DNA of 64,000 bases from Neptuniibacter pectenicola (GCF_001597735.1 NZ_LUTS01000006.1:62001-126000), one strand, 5' to 3'. Positions 9,179-18,431 are shown, numbered from the stretch's first letter. Program-made: numbers and translations. The notes: generated by a model from the letters alone, not told the origin.

Positions 9179-9667
9179 TTAAAGTAGGCCAGGGAACGGG
9201 AAGTCGTCGCACATCATCCGTGGATGTTGTGTAACGTTAATCGCATGCTCTAAGTCGGAGCCTTCTCTCATGGCGTTAATAATAAGTGTTAGCACGAAAG
9301 TGATCGAGTAGTACTCAACGTGAGAGGTTAAAAATGGCAAGCTGATATCGTCATGTGCTTGCTTGCTTAAACGGGCGGCCAGTTGTGCGGCCTCACTATC
9401 ATCAAACCCTTCGTCAATATTATGAATAAGCTCATAGATCTCATTCGGAAGGTGTTCATATAGATAGTTATCAATCTTAATAATGATCTTGACTAAAACT
9501 GCGTGCTCTTTTTGCTCACTTAAAAAAGGTAAGCTGACTTTTTCGTTCAACCGCTCGGCAATTTGTATCGATTCTGTTTTGTTTAAAAGCTTTCGCTGGG
9601 AACGCTTTGCAAAATAGGCTTTTGTTAACGCGTTATATTGATCATCTTTAAGCGATATTTTAGCCAT
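9179..9667 (-). CDS. Hypothetical protein with an internal duplication
   Basis: 162 residues, no signal peptide, family not recognised. Two halves look related: AERLNEKVSLPFLSEQKEH followed by VKIIIKIDNYLY, and ARLSKQAHDDISLPFLTSHV followed by VLTLIINAM. Each has a helix, then a SLPFL turn, then a hydrophobic helix, suggesting a helical-repeat fold. It ends DDFPFPGLL. AGGAT lies just upstream of the ATG. It is monocistronic, between folE and a divergent chemoreceptor. Confidence 0.75.
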   Translation of the reverse strand: MAKISLKDDQYNALTKAYFAKRSQRKLLNKTESIQIAERLNEKVSLPFLSEQKEHAVLVKIIIKIDNYLYEHLPNEIYELIHNIDEGFDDSEAAQLAARLSKQAHDDISLPFLTSHVEYYSITFVLTLIINAMREGSDLEHAINVTQHPRMMCDDFPFPGLL

Positions 9668-9884
9668 GATAAATCCTTTAAATTACCGAGAGTCATAAAG
9701 CATAACAATTTTAAGTCAGTTTTATGGCTGGGGATAGGGGCGATAAGGATTGACGCTAAAAATAGGTATAGATATACGTGTATAAAGGGTCAGATCAAGA
9801 AATAATTACAATTTAAAACTAATCGATGAAACAGTGCATTAATCGATATATGATGCTAAATAAAAGTTGTCAGAGGGATTGTTG

Positions 9885-10979
9885 ATGTTTTTCTCGGGAA
9901 AATTGAACCTTCAATTAAAGGATTTACAGGCAGAGGTCGAGCAGCTCCGCAAAGAAAATCAAAATTTGATGAATGAAAATCAATTATTGACGCGCCGCTG
10001 TTACGATCAAGAAAATACGCACGCCAACCAGGATGATGGTAAACAAGATATTTGTGCCGCTTGGGTTGAAGGGGGCGATTTAATTACTCATGTCAGAGGT
10101 ACTATTTCTGAATCGGGTGAACGTTTAGAAAGTGAGAAAAACAACCTTAACAGTTCGTTTCATATATTTGATGAAACCCGTACCGCTGTAGAAACGATTT
10201 TGGAGCGTGTTCACGTTATCCAAAAGTGTGCTCAAGACGGTAATGAGCATGTACGGGGGTTAAAAACTGCGTCAGAAGAGATCGAAGTCTTTGTCGGTGT
10301 AACTCGCGACATCTCAGACCAAACAAATTTACTCGCGTTAAACGCAGCCATCGAGGCGGCGCGCGCAGGTGAGACCGGTCGAGGTTTTGCGGTTGTTGCA
10401 GATGAAGTTCGAAATCTCGCCCGCAAGGCCAGTGAAGCCAGCGATAAAATTGCAAACTTGGTGGGGCAGATTAGTGATCAAACCCTAACGGCATCAGAGT
10501 ATATAGGCCAAGTCGATATGCTCAGTAGCGAGGTTGTTGCATCGGCGGAGCAGATTAAAGGAGGCGTGCGTGACGTCGTTGGCCTTTCAGAGCGTATGGG
10601 GCAAGTGATTGACCATAGTGCCGCAGATTCGTTTATTGAAAGTGTGAAGTTAGATCACGTGATTTGGAAAAATGATGTCTATCGTGGCATTGTGACCAAT
10701 AAATTAGATAAGTTATCTGCGTTGGCTGATCATACATCGTGCCGATTGGGTAACTGGTACTTTAATGGGGTTGGTCGCGATAAATATAGCCACTTACCGA
10801 GTTTTAATAGCCTAGATGGGTCCCATGAACGAGTTCACTCTTCAGGGCTTGCCGCGGTTGAGGCTGCGCGTTCCGGTAATATTAAGTCGGCAGCATCTCA
10901 TTTGGCGCAGATGGAAAAGGCAAGTTTAGAGGTTGCGACAACCTTAGACCGCTTGAATACGGAATTTAAAAACGCTTAG
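9885..10979 (+). CDS. Soluble methyl-accepting chemotaxis protein with CZB zinc-binding domain
   Basis: 364 residues without membrane segments. An N-terminal coiled coil (about 8-45, heptad-like KDLQAEVEQLRKEN) leads to a chemoreceptor signalling hairpin with the conserved tip [17 protein letters not shown] (about 155-175). The C-terminal CZB domain has DHVIWKNDVY, CRLGNWYFNGVG and HERVH, the His/Cys zinc ligands. CZB receptors bind zinc and can sense oxidants such as hypochlorous acid through the Cys. AGAGGGA lies 6 bases before the ATG at 9885; an upstream TTG is rejected. Confidence 0.93.
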   Translation: MFFSGKLNLQLKDLQAEVEQLRKENQNLMNENQLLTRRCYDQENTHANQDDGKQDICAAWVEGGDLITHVRGTISESGERLESEKNNLNSSFHIFDETRTAVETILERVHVIQKCAQDGNEHVRGLKTASEEIEVFVGVTRDISDQTNLLALNAAIEAARAGETGRGFAVVADEVRNLARKASEASDKIANLVGQISDQTLTASEYIGQVDMLSSEVVASAEQIKGGVRDVVGLSERMGQVIDHSAADSFIESVKLDHVIWKNDVYRGIVTNKLDKLSALADHTSCRLGNWYFNGVGRDKYSHLPSFNSLDGSHERVHSSGLAAVEAARSGNIKSAASHLAQMEKASLEVATTLDRLNTEFKNA

Positions 10980-10989
10980 TTGTCGGTTG

Positions 10990-11040
10990 TTGCTAGCCTT
11001 GATCGTTTATTAACAATGCTCCGTTGATAAAGGCTAGCAA
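10990..11040. repeat. Inverted repeat after the chemoreceptor gene
   Basis: Perfect 11-bp arms (TTGCTAGCCTT at 10990-11000, AAGGCTAGCAA at 11030-11040) start 10 bases after the stop. There is no T run, so it may be a transcript-stabilising hairpin or a factor-assisted terminator. Confidence 0.5.
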
Positions 11041-11094
11041 TGGCTATACCTCCCTAGCCCCAAACCCTTTACTGTGATGGACGGATAGGCTTAC

Positions 11095-11676
11095 ATGAGT
11101 GCTCCACTTAATCGTATTGCTGTGTTTTGTGGGTCTAAAGGGGGTACTTCCCCTATTTATGTTGAGCAAGCGAAGGCGCTCGGCGTGTATTTGGCGCTTA
11201 ATAATATTGAGTTGGTTTATGGTGGTGCCTGTTCGGGGTTGATGGGGGCGGTTGCCTCTGGGTGTTTATCTGAGGGAGGAACAGTGATCGGCGTCATGCC
11301 TGTTGCTTTAGAGTCTCAAGACGCTATACAGCCAGGCTTAACGCAGTTTTTTGACGTTGATTCAGTCCAAGAACGTAAAGCTAAAATGTTATCGCTGAGT
11401 GATGGGTTTATTGCGTTGCCTGGCGGCAGTGGCACCTTAGACGAGTTATTTGAGGTCATTACACTCTCCCAAATGGGAGCGCACAACAAACCCGTTGCCC
11501 TGCTTAATGTTAATCACTTCTATACACCGCTTATGCAATTTATGGCAGGAGCAAAAGACCAAGGCTTTATTCATCCTGACTATTTCGACATGTTGATTGT
11601 TGCATCTGATATTGCGGCGATTGTTCAACAGATGAAAGCCTTTATACATCCCCACGCACCTACTCAAACGCCTTAA
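11095..11676 (+). CDS. LOG family (TIGR00730) nucleotide phosphoribohydrolase
   Basis: 193 residues with the LOG family's Rossmann-like layout: FCGSKGG near the N-terminus, LVYGGACSGLMGAVA, and the hallmark LPGGSGTLDELFEV (PGGxGTxxE). Such proteins cleave nucleoside 5'-monophosphates to base and ribose 5-phosphate; plant and actinobacterial members release cytokinins, and other bacterial members act as nucleotide-salvage enzymes. The gene stands alone, with the Sox regulator downstream on the same strand after about 145 bases. Confidence 0.9.
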   Translation: MSAPLNRIAVFCGSKGGTSPIYVEQAKALGVYLALNNIELVYGGACSGLMGAVASGCLSEGGTVIGVMPVALESQDAIQPGLTQFFDVDSVQERKAKMLSLSDGFIALPGGSGTLDELFEVITLSQMGAHNKPVALLNVNHFYTPLMQFMAGAKDQGFIHPDYFDMLIVASDIAAIVQQMKAFIHPHAPTQTP

Positions 11677-11821
11677 TGGCACAGGTTTACGTTACCTCCG
11701 CGCTATAATCAAAAAGTTGATTCGTTTAATTGAATTTAATGGTTTGCCCGTTCACACTGGTAAGTGACATTTTTGTCAGGCTGTTCTAACGCTGATAATT
11801 TAACCGAGATTGCCAATCTAT

Positions 11822-13162
11822 ATGAATGATTCTACGTTGTCCGATACCGAGTTAGCTGCAGTGCTTGATGCGTTTTCTGAGCCTGCCGCTGTGCTGTCGG
11901 CTGATTACTTAGTCATCGCCGCAAATCAGGCGTACCGAGATCATTATCTGCAATCGGACAGCGTTATTGGACAACACTGTTATCAAGTGTCTCATGGTTA
12001 TCAACGCCCTTGTGACCAAGAGGGTGAATCCTGTCCTTTGCAGCGCTGCAGGCAAACCGGATTACGGCAAAGGGACCTTCACTTACACAACACCCGTCAT
12101 GGGCAAGAACATGTGGATGTTGAGTTGGTACCTATTCCTGTCGGTGTTAAAGAGCCCTTGTACTTTCTTGAGGTGATGCACTTCGTTAAAGTTGCTAATG
12201 CGAAGCCCGAAGGGGAGGGGCTCGTGGGGAGCTCTAAAGTATTTAATCACATGGTTTCCCTGATTCAGCGCGCGGCACCTAGCATGATTTCTGTTTTGTT
12301 ACTGGGAGAATCGGGTACAGGTAAAGAGCTGGTGGCTAAAGCGCTTCACTCCGCAAGTAAGCGATCGAAGCAACCTTTTGTCACCGTCGAATGCTCAGGT
12401 TTAAGTGAAAGCCTGTTTGAAAGTGAGATGTTTGGGCATGAAAAAGGTGCATTTACAGGAGCGATCAATCGTAAAGAGGGGTTAGTAACTGCCGCGCGAG
12501 GGGGAACGCTTTTTCTCGATGAGGTGGGCGATATTCCGCTTAGCTTGCAAGTGAAACTCTTACGGCTTATTGAAACCGGTACTTACCGTTCAGTGGGAGG
12601 CGTCGAATTAAAACATGCTGATTTTAGGTTGATCTGTGCAACCCATCGCGATTTAACTGAAAGTGTTAAAGAGGGGCGTTTTCGGCAAGATCTGTATTAT
12701 CGAATCAGTCCCTTTCCGATAACCTTACCCTCATTAAGCGAGCGCGCTGAAGATATCCCGTTATTAGTGGAGATCTTACTTAAACGGCTTACTGACGAGG
12801 CCGATATACCTCATACTGAAGCGGTTAAGGTGAGCGCCGATGCGATGGCTTATCTTAAAGCTTACTCTTTCCCTGGTAATATCCGTGAGTTGAGAAATAT
12901 TTTAGAGCGAGCGCTCCTTCTCGCTGATTATCAAATTATTACACCTGAGCATCTGCCTGAAAATATACGACTACCCCAGCAGGTGAGCACGTTCCTTAGT
13001 ATAAACGCAGACAGTATTGATGGCCTGATTCCTTTAGCTGAGCTGGAATCTGTCTATTTAACACAGGTTAAACAAAACACCTCGCTTAAAAATAATGAGC
13101 TGGCGAGTAAGTTGGGTGTCAGTGAACGAACACTTTACCGAAAGCTACAAGGGTTGCCATAA
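11822..13162 (+). CDS. PAS-domain sigma-54-dependent transcriptional activator, likely Sox regulator
   Basis: About 446 residues. The PAS sensor (about 10-120) carries a cysteine/histidine cluster [20 protein letters not shown]. The AAA+ sigma-54 activator domain has Walker A GESGTGKE, the sigma-54 contact loop GAFTGA and Walker [11 protein letters not shown]. The C-terminus is a Fis-type helix-turn-helix ([19 protein letters not shown]). Such activators drive RpoN promoters. It ends 185 bases before soxC on the same strand, so control of the sox genes in response to a sulfur or redox signal is a reasonable inference. I could not find a convincing -24/-12 element. The ATG at 11822 has a weak ribosome site. 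Confidence 0.9.
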   Translation: MNDSTLSDTELAAVLDAFSEPAAVLSADYLVIAANQAYRDHYLQSDSVIGQHCYQVSHGYQRPCDQEGESCPLQRCRQTGLRQRDLHLHNTRHGQEHVDVELVPIPVGVKEPLYFLEVMHFVKVANAKPEGEGLVGSSKVFNHMVSLIQRAAPSMISVLLLGESGTGKELVAKALHSASKRSKQPFVTVECSGLSESLFESEMFGHEKGAFTGAINRKEGLVTAARGGTLFLDEVGDIPLSLQVKLLRLIETGTYRSVGGVELKHADFRLICATHRDLTESVKEGRFRQDLYYRISPFPITLPSLSERAEDIPLLVEILLKRLTDEADIPHTEAVKVSADAMAYLKAYSFPGNIRELRNILERALLLADYQIITPEHLPENIRLPQQVSTFLSINADSIDGLIPLAELESVYLTQVKQNTSLKNNELASKLGVSERTLYRKLQGLP

Positions 13163-13290
13163 GCGAGGTGTTTGCGTTGTGTTAAGGCATAGTTCTATTT
13201 CTTAATATAAGTTAATTCTATATAAGTAATTATTATATTAGCTATATACGATGGTCGAATTCTTATATATGCGCTACTGGCATATGGTTA

Positions 13291-13329
13291 TACCTAAAAA
13301 CAATATAAGAATAAAAAGTGTTTTAGGTA
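13291..13329. promoter_or_regulatory. Inverted repeat in the soxC leader
   Basis: Perfect 9-bp arms TACCTAAAA (13291-13299) and TTTTAGGTA (13321-13329) separated by 21 AT-rich bases end just before the soxC ribosome binding site (GGAGG at 13338). It could be an operator or an mRNA hairpin. The upstream stretch 13180-13290 is very AT-rich. Confidence 0.45.
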
Positions 13330-13347
13330 CGCCAGTTGGAGGCATCA

Positions 13348-14682
13348 ATGTCGAAGATCATCAAAGGGCCCAACACGCGTGAATTGATGGAGCAGATGGT
13401 TCAAGAATCAGAACATCTGTCGATTAATGATCGTCGTGACTTTCTACGGAAGGGGGTGGTCGCTGCAGCGGGTATAGCGGCAACTACATTTGCAGGGCGC
13501 TCAATTTCCGCAGAAATCAATCCCGCCAACCTACCTCCCAATGAACCTGCATGGGGTAAACAGTTAGGTCATGGTGTTGTCGAACAGCCTTATGGTTTAC
13601 CGTCTACGTTTGAAAAGCAGGTCGTACGCCGAACCGTTCCATGGTTGACGGCGGACTCTATTGCATCTATCTCAATGACCCCCCTACAAGACCTGAAGGG
13701 AATCATCACCCCGAATGGGCTGGTTTTTGAGCGTTACCATGGTGGTGTGCCCCAGATTAATCCAGATGAACATCGTTTGATTCTTCATGGCTTAGTCGAG
13801 CGTCCTCTTATTTTTACCATGGAAGACCTTATGCGTTTTCCATCGGTATCAGAAATTAAATTCATCGAATGTCCTGCGAATGGTGGGATGGAGTGGAAAG
13901 GGGCGCAAATGGAAGCCCTGCAGTTTACCCACGGTATGCTGAGCTGTTGTGAATGGACCGGTGTTCCGCTTCGCGTTTTACTTGAGGAAGCGGGGGTTAA
14001 GCCTGAAGGTAAATGGATCTTAGCGGAAGGGGCTGATGGCGCACATATGAGTCGCTCTATCCCGTTAGAAAAAGCGTTAGAAGATACCCTTGTTGTTTAT
14101 GCCCAAAATGGTGAAATGCTCCGTCCAGAACAGGGGTACCCTTTGCGCTTATTAAACCCAGGGTGGGAAGGTAATACATCCATTAAATGGCTGCGTCGTT
14201 TAGAGGTGGGAGATCAGCCTTGGTACCATCGGGAAGAGACCTCTAAATATACCGATTTAATGCCTGATGGCCGCGCCCGTAAATTTACCTTTGTGCAAGA
14301 AACGAATTCCGTTATCACCAGCCCGTGCCCTGAAAAACCACTGGTTAAGCCCGGTTTCGTTGAGATCGAAGGGTTAGCATGGTCTGGGCGAGGAAAGATT
14401 AAGCATGTGGATATATCGTTTGATGGTGGTGTGAGTTGGGTACCTGCTAAGTTAAAGGGGCTTGTACTGGATAAAGCGTTAACGCGTTTTAGCCTAGTAA
14501 CTAAATGGACCGGACAGCCTTGGTTACTGCAATCGCGTTCAGTGGATGAAACCGGTTATGTGCAACCGACCTTAAGTCAGTTGCGTGAAGTACGTGGGGG
14601 CAACTCTATCTACCATAAAAACTCTATACACACGTGGAAAGTTGCACCAACAGGGGAGGTTACCAATGTTCAAATTACGTGA
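13348..14682 (+). CDS. soxC: Sulfane dehydrogenase subunit SoxC (molybdopterin)
   Basis: 444 residues of the sulfite oxidase family. A twin-arginine-type export region (RRDFLRKGVVAAAGIAATTF, about 30-50) carries a folded molybdenum protein to the periplasm. The Moco domain has the cysteine-containing block FIECPANGG and the dimerisation domain follows (HVDISFDGGVSW). SoxC with SoxD removes six electrons from the SoxY-bound sulfane sulfur, so complete thiosulfate oxidation without sulfur globules is predicted. GGAGG lies 5 bases before the ATG at 13348. It overlaps soxD by 17 bases. Confidence 0.96.
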   Translation: MSKIIKGPNTRELMEQMVQESEHLSINDRRDFLRKGVVAAAGIAATTFAGRSISAEINPANLPPNEPAWGKQLGHGVVEQPYGLPSTFEKQVVRRTVPWLTADSIASISMTPLQDLKGIITPNGLVFERYHGGVPQINPDEHRLILHGLVERPLIFTMEDLMRFPSVSEIKFIECPANGGMEWKGAQMEALQFTHGMLSCCEWTGVPLRVLLEEAGVKPEGKWILAEGADGAHMSRSIPLEKALEDTLVVYAQNGEMLRPEQGYPLRLLNPGWEGNTSIKWLRRLEVGDQPWYHREETSKYTDLMPDGRARKFTFVQETNSVITSPCPEKPLVKPGFVEIEGLAWSGRGKIKHVDISFDGGVSWVPAKLKGLVLDKALTRFSLVTKWTGQPWLLQSRSVDETGYVQPTLSQLREVRGGNSIYHKNSIHTWKVAPTGEVTNVQIT

Positions 14683-15703
14683 TACGAGAACCTCCTTGAT
14701 AGCACTTGGCGTTGGTGTAAGTGTTGCTATAATGGGCGCTTTTTCCCATGCGGAGCCATTAGGTCTGGGTGAAACAGCCACCGAAGAACAGATCGCAGGT
14801 TGGGATATTGATATTCGCCCTGATGGCAAAGGTCTTCCTGATGGCCGTGGAACGATTGAGGCCGGTGAAGCGCTGTATGAAGAGCGCTGTGCAACGTGTC
14901 ATGGTCTGTTTGGTGAAGGTGAGGGCCGTTGGCCTGTGCTCGCGGGTGGACAGGGTACGCTAAAAGATGAGCGCCCGACTAAGACTGTAGGGTCATATTG
15001 GCCATATGCGTCTACACTGTATGACTATATTCGTCGGGCAATGCCATTTACGGCACCACGTTCGTTGTCTGATCAGCAAGTATATGATGTTACTGCTTAT
15101 GTGCTCTATCTAAATGAGATCGTTGAAGAGGATTTTGTACTAACAAAAGAGTCTTTAGCCAGCATTGAGATGCCTAATAAGGATAACTTCTTCGTTGATC
15201 CTCGTCCTGATGTTAAAAATACACGCTGTATGGATAAATGTGCAGACCCTAAAAAACTGATGATCGCGGGAACACTCAAGGGGATTACCCCGGTGGGCCA
15301 CTTTGTTGAAGGTGCTGATGCACCCGCTGCGTCCCACGATGCACAGATGGAGAAAGAGCGAGAGGAAGAGAAACTGCGAAAAGCACATATCACAGGTGAA
15401 GCACTCTCAACGCAACATAAGGTAAAGGCTGCGTCGTTATCTGAATTAGCGTTGGCAGGTAAAGCCACGTATGAAGGTGCTTGTAAGGTTTGTCACGGCT
15501 CTGGGTTAACCGGATCACCTAAAGTGGGTGATTCAGACGCGTGGTCTGCGCGTATTAAAAAAGGGATGCCCCAGTTGCTGGATCACGCCATACATGGCTT
15601 TTCGGGTGACACCGGCGTGATGCCGCCAAAAGGCGGAAGAGTAGACCTTAGTGATAAGCAGGTTGAACAGGCTGTCGCTTACATGGTTGAATCTAGCCAG
15701 TAA
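14666..15703 (+). CDS. soxD: Sulfane dehydrogenase cytochrome subunit SoxD (diheme)
   Basis: 345 residues. A signal peptide ending FSHA precedes a periplasmic protein with two c-type heme sites, CATCH (75-79) and CKVCH (273-277). The intervening region has a Lys/Glu-rich linker (about 230-262). SoxD takes electrons from SoxC. The start at 14666 inside the soxC end has GGGGAGG 6 bases upstream, and the signal peptide fits this start and not an earlier in-frame one. The overlap indicates translational coupling of the two subunits. Confidence 0.95.
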   Translation: MFKLRDTRTSLIALGVGVSVAIMGAFSHAEPLGLGETATEEQIAGWDIDIRPDGKGLPDGRGTIEAGEALYEERCATCHGLFGEGEGRWPVLAGGQGTLKDERPTKTVGSYWPYASTLYDYIRRAMPFTAPRSLSDQQVYDVTAYVLYLNEIVEEDFVLTKESLASIEMPNKDNFFVDPRPDVKNTRCMDKCADPKKLMIAGTLKGITPVGHFVEGADAPAASHDAQMEKEREEEKLRKAHITGEALSTQHKVKAASLSELALAGKATYEGACKVCHGSGLTGSPKVGDSDAWSARIKKGMPQLLDHAIHGFSGDTGVMPPKGGRVDLSDKQVEQAVAYMVESSQ

Positions 15704-15811
15704 TACTTAATTAGTAAATAAAGTGTGGTTCTAAACTAAGCTTTATCGCCCAACAGGGCATTTTATAACAATAAAAATACTGTCGTTAGACAGAACTCCG
15801 GAGGAGAAATA

Positions 15812-16174
15812 ATGCGTAAGCTGAGCACCTCTCTTTGTGCTGCTGGGTTATTGGCGATGGTTACGGCGGGCTCCGCTATAGCTGATAACCATGATGACCA
15901 GATAGCATTGGGGAAAGCCGTTTATATGGATAAGTCACGGGGTAACTGTATCTCCTGTCATACCATCGCCGATCCCGATGCGAAATTGGCAGGAAATCAA
16001 GGACCACCGACCCTTTCAATGAAAACCCGTTTTCCAGATAAACATAAATTACGTGCCCAAATTTGGGATGCAACCAAAAATAATCCTCTGACAATTATGC
16101 CGCCGTTAGGTAAACACTGGATGTTGTCAGAAGAAGAAATTGATGCTGTCGTAGAGTATATCTACCAGTTCTGA
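15812..16174 (+). CDS. soxX: Thiosulfate oxidase cytochrome subunit SoxX
   Basis: 120 residues with a signal peptide (ending GSAIA) and one c-type heme motif C46-I-S-C49-H50. The Met-containing C-terminal block NPLTIMPPLGKHWMLSEEEI includes the distal heme ligand Met, typical of SoxX. It pairs with SoxA to link thiosulfate to the SoxY cysteine. A strong GGAGGAG lies before the ATG. The 108-base gap after soxD has small hairpins (CTGTC/GACAG at 15780-15793) but no clear terminator. Confidence 0.95.
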   Translation: MRKLSTSLCAAGLLAMVTAGSAIADNHDDQIALGKAVYMDKSRGNCISCHTIADPDAKLAGNQGPPTLSMKTRFPDKHKLRAQIWDATKNNPLTIMPPLGKHWMLSEEEIDAVVEYIYQF

Positions 16175-16210
16175 TCTCCCTAAATGGGTGAAAGAAAGAG
16201 GAAATTTAGA

Positions 16211-16669
16211 ATGAGCATAAATCGTCGTTCAGTAATAAAAGCGATTGCTGCAAGCGGTGCTTTGGTAGGTGCTAGCGTACTAATGCCACGTATCGCTATG
16301 GCTGCATGGACAAAAAGTGCCTTTAAAGCGGAAGATCAAGCCACTGCAATGCAAGAGTTACTCGGTGGTACCGCAGAAGAAAGTGCAGATGTAACGTTAA
16401 AAGCGCCCGATATTGCAGAGAACGGTGCGGTTGTGCCGGTCACGGTACGTTCAAGCTTAGCGGGTGTTGAATCCATCAGTATTTTTGTGGAACACAACCC
16501 TAACCCGCTGGTTGTTGAGTTTATTATTCCTGCAGGAACAGATGCTGATGTATCTACGCGTTTACGTATGGGTAAAACCTCTAAGGTAACTGCAGTAGTT
16601 AAGGCTGAAGGTAAACTTTATAGCGCTTCAAAAGAAGTGAAAGTTACCATCGGTGGTTGTGGCGGTTAA
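16211..16669 (+). CDS. soxY: Thiosulfate carrier protein SoxY
   Basis: 152 residues. A twin-arginine-like leader (INRRSVIKAIAASGALVGAS, cleaved after IAMA) precedes the SoxY fold. The C-terminus is VTIGGCGG, carrying the invariant Cys on a flexible GGCGG arm to which sulfur intermediates are covalently attached. The start at 16211 fits the leader, with AGAGG upstream; an ATG at 16184 would add nine polar residues. It sits between soxX and soxZ. Confidence 0.95.
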   Translation: MSINRRSVIKAIAASGALVGASVLMPRIAMAAWTKSAFKAEDQATAMQELLGGTAEESADVTLKAPDIAENGAVVPVTVRSSLAGVESISIFVEHNPNPLVVEFIIPAGTDADVSTRLRMGKTSKVTAVVKAEGKLYSASKEVKVTIGGCGG

Positions 16670-16699
16670 TCCAGTTAAGCGAATACAGAGGTATAGATC

Positions 16700-17017
16700 A
16701 TGGCTAAGGGAATTTTAAAAGTTAAAGCGAAAGTTTCTGGTGAAAAAACCAAAGTTAAGTTGATGGCTAAACACATTATGGAAAGTGGCCTGCGTAAAGA
16801 TAAAAAAACAGGCGAACTGATTCCAGCTAAGTTTTTACAAGAACTTAAAATAATGCATGCAGGTAAAGAGGTGTTTGTCGCGAACCTCGGCACTGCGGTC
16901 TCTAAAAACCCTTATTTTGCTTTTAACTTTGCGGGTGGCGCGTCAGGTGACGAGTTAACCATGACATGGGTTGAAAACACAGGTGAGACGGCTACAGAAA
17001 CTGCCAAAGTAAAATAA
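16700..17017 (+). CDS. soxZ: Thiosulfate oxidation carrier complex protein SoxZ
   Basis: 105 residues with no signal peptide, as expected because SoxZ is carried out with SoxY. Typical SoxZ blocks are the HIMESGLRKDKKTGELIPAK segment and GGASGDELTMTWVENTG near the C-terminus. SoxYZ is the carrier on which SoxXA, SoxB and SoxCD act in turn. AGAGGT lies upstream of the ATG. Confidence 0.95.
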   Translation: MAKGILKVKAKVSGEKTKVKLMAKHIMESGLRKDKKTGELIPAKFLQELKIMHAGKEVFVANLGTAVSKNPYFAFNFAGGASGDELTMTWVENTGETATETAKVK

Positions 17018-17058
17018 TTAGCAACTACCCGTTACTGGGTGGCGCTTTGGGGTGAATA

Positions 17059-17925
17059 ATGAAAATAATAAGAAAATTAGCGTTGGGCTTTGCTGTTGCG
17101 GCAGCAACACACATAACCTACGCAGCAGATACTGGATTTGATATGCAAACTGTCGATCCAGAGGCGGACAGAATAGCACTGCAAAACTATTACAAATCGC
17201 GCTTTCCTAACACGGAATTTGCAGATTATGTTAATGGTATCTATTCAGTGGATGCGGATTCACGAGAGCAATGGGTCGAGCTAGAAGAGTTTCCTCCCTA
17301 TGAGTTTGATGTGGAAAAGGGAGAGGAACTGTTCAATACAGCTTTTGCAAATGGCAAAGGTTATGCGGACTGTTTTGAAAATGGTGGCATAGGCATTCGC
17401 CATAAATACCCGTACTGGAACAAAGAAGAGGGGACCGTTAAAACCCTTGAGCAAGAGATTAATGAGTGTCGAGTAAAAAATGGTGAAGAAGCTTTTAAAT
17501 GGGGTAAAGGACCGATTGCTCAGGTATCCGCTTACATGGCATGGACCTCGCGTGACAAGGTTTTTGATATTCAAATTCCAGCGGATGACCCGCGAGCAAA
17601 AGCGGCCTATTTAGAAGGTAAAAAGTTTTTCTACTCTAAGCGTGGTCAGTTGAATTTGTCGTGTGCAAACTGTCACCTTCAAGGCTCGAATATTCGTATT
17701 CGTGCTGACTTGCCTAGCCCGCAGTTAGGGCATGTGACGCATTTTCCTGTTTTTCGCTCGAAGTGGGGTGAGTTAGGAACCTTGCACCGTCGTTACAGTG
17801 GTTGTCATAAAGACTCCCGTTCTAATCCATTAAAACCACAAGCTGAAGAGTTTCGTAACTTGGAGTATTTCCAAAGTTATATGTCTAATGGCTTAGTGGC
17901 CAATGGTCCCGGTGCACGCAAGTAA
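17059..17925 (+). CDS. soxA: L-cysteine S-thiosulfotransferase subunit SoxA (monoheme)
   Basis: 288 residues with a signal peptide (ending ITYAA). One c-type heme motif, C202-ANCH206, and a C-terminal Cys249 in RRYSGCHKD, where SoxA proteins carry the active-site cysteine that becomes a persulfide heme ligand. The N-terminal half has C105 and C137 but no CxxCH there, so this is the monoheme type and those two may form a disulfide. With SoxX it attaches thiosulfate to SoxY. soxK follows at once. Confidence 0.94.
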   Translation: MKIIRKLALGFAVAAATHITYAADTGFDMQTVDPEADRIALQNYYKSRFPNTEFADYVNGIYSVDADSREQWVELEEFPPYEFDVEKGEELFNTAFANGKGYADCFENGGIGIRHKYPYWNKEEGTVKTLEQEINECRVKNGEEAFKWGKGPIAQVSAYMAWTSRDKVFDIQIPADDPRAKAAYLEGKKFFYSKRGQLNLSCANCHLQGSNIRIRADLPSPQLGHVTHFPVFRSKWGELGTLHRRYSGCHKDSRSNPLKPQAEEFRNLEYFQSYMSNGLVANGPGARK

Positions 17926-17940
17926 TTGGAGGGTGGCAAC

Positions 17941-18363
17941 ATGAATAAAGGTTTAATTATTGCTGCTGTTCTGGCGCTTGCGCCAACATTTGCGGCGGCT
18001 GAAAGCTTTAAGGATGCGTTTGAGATGAACCGTGCGATGTATGGTAAAAATCATACATTTACATGGCAGGGTAAGCAGTACACAACGATGCACGAAGAGG
18101 AAGCCGAGGCGGCTGTCAAAGCGACTAAGGCTAATGCTGAGGCGTTGTTGGCGAAAGCTAAGGCCAAAAATGCTGAGGTCGCTAAATTAGGTTACGAGTG
18201 GAAGCTGACCCGAGGTATTTTAACCAATGCTCAAACTGCGATTGATAAGGGTGAGTACCGTAAAGCGCTTAATCTAGCGGCACAAGCTAAATATCACGCG
18301 CGTATGGGTATCCAACAGTATCATTATGCGCAGGCCAATTGGTACCTTGCCGTTCCTCAATAG
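17941..18363 (+). CDS. soxK: SoxXA-binding protein SoxK (SAXB)
   Basis: 140 residues. Signal peptide MNKGLIIAAVLALAPTFAAA, then an Ala/Lys-rich helical protein (about 45-80 strongly helical, EEEAEAAVKATKANAEALLA) ending in HARMGIQQYHYAQANWYLAV. This matches the small periplasmic SoxXA-binding proteins that form a third subunit of monoheme SoxXA and stimulate it. Its place right after a monoheme soxA fits. GGAGGG lies 8 bases before the ATG at 17941. Confidence 0.82.
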   Translation: MNKGLIIAAVLALAPTFAAAESFKDAFEMNRAMYGKNHTFTWQGKQYTTMHEEEAEAAVKATKANAEALLAKAKAKNAEVAKLGYEWKLTRGILTNAQTAIDKGEYRKALNLAAQAKYHARMGIQQYHYAQANWYLAVPQ

Positions 18364-18431
18364 GGGAAAACCGGACTAGGTTTGAGAGTACATACAACCT
18401 GTATGCTCTTTCATAATGTGCTTTTAAAAAT

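Noticed and set aside
13270-13300. Sigma-54 -24/-12 promoter before soxC (TGGCATATGGTTAT)
   Set aside because: GG to GC spacing is off by one and the -12 GC is absent; no other candidate in 13163-13347.
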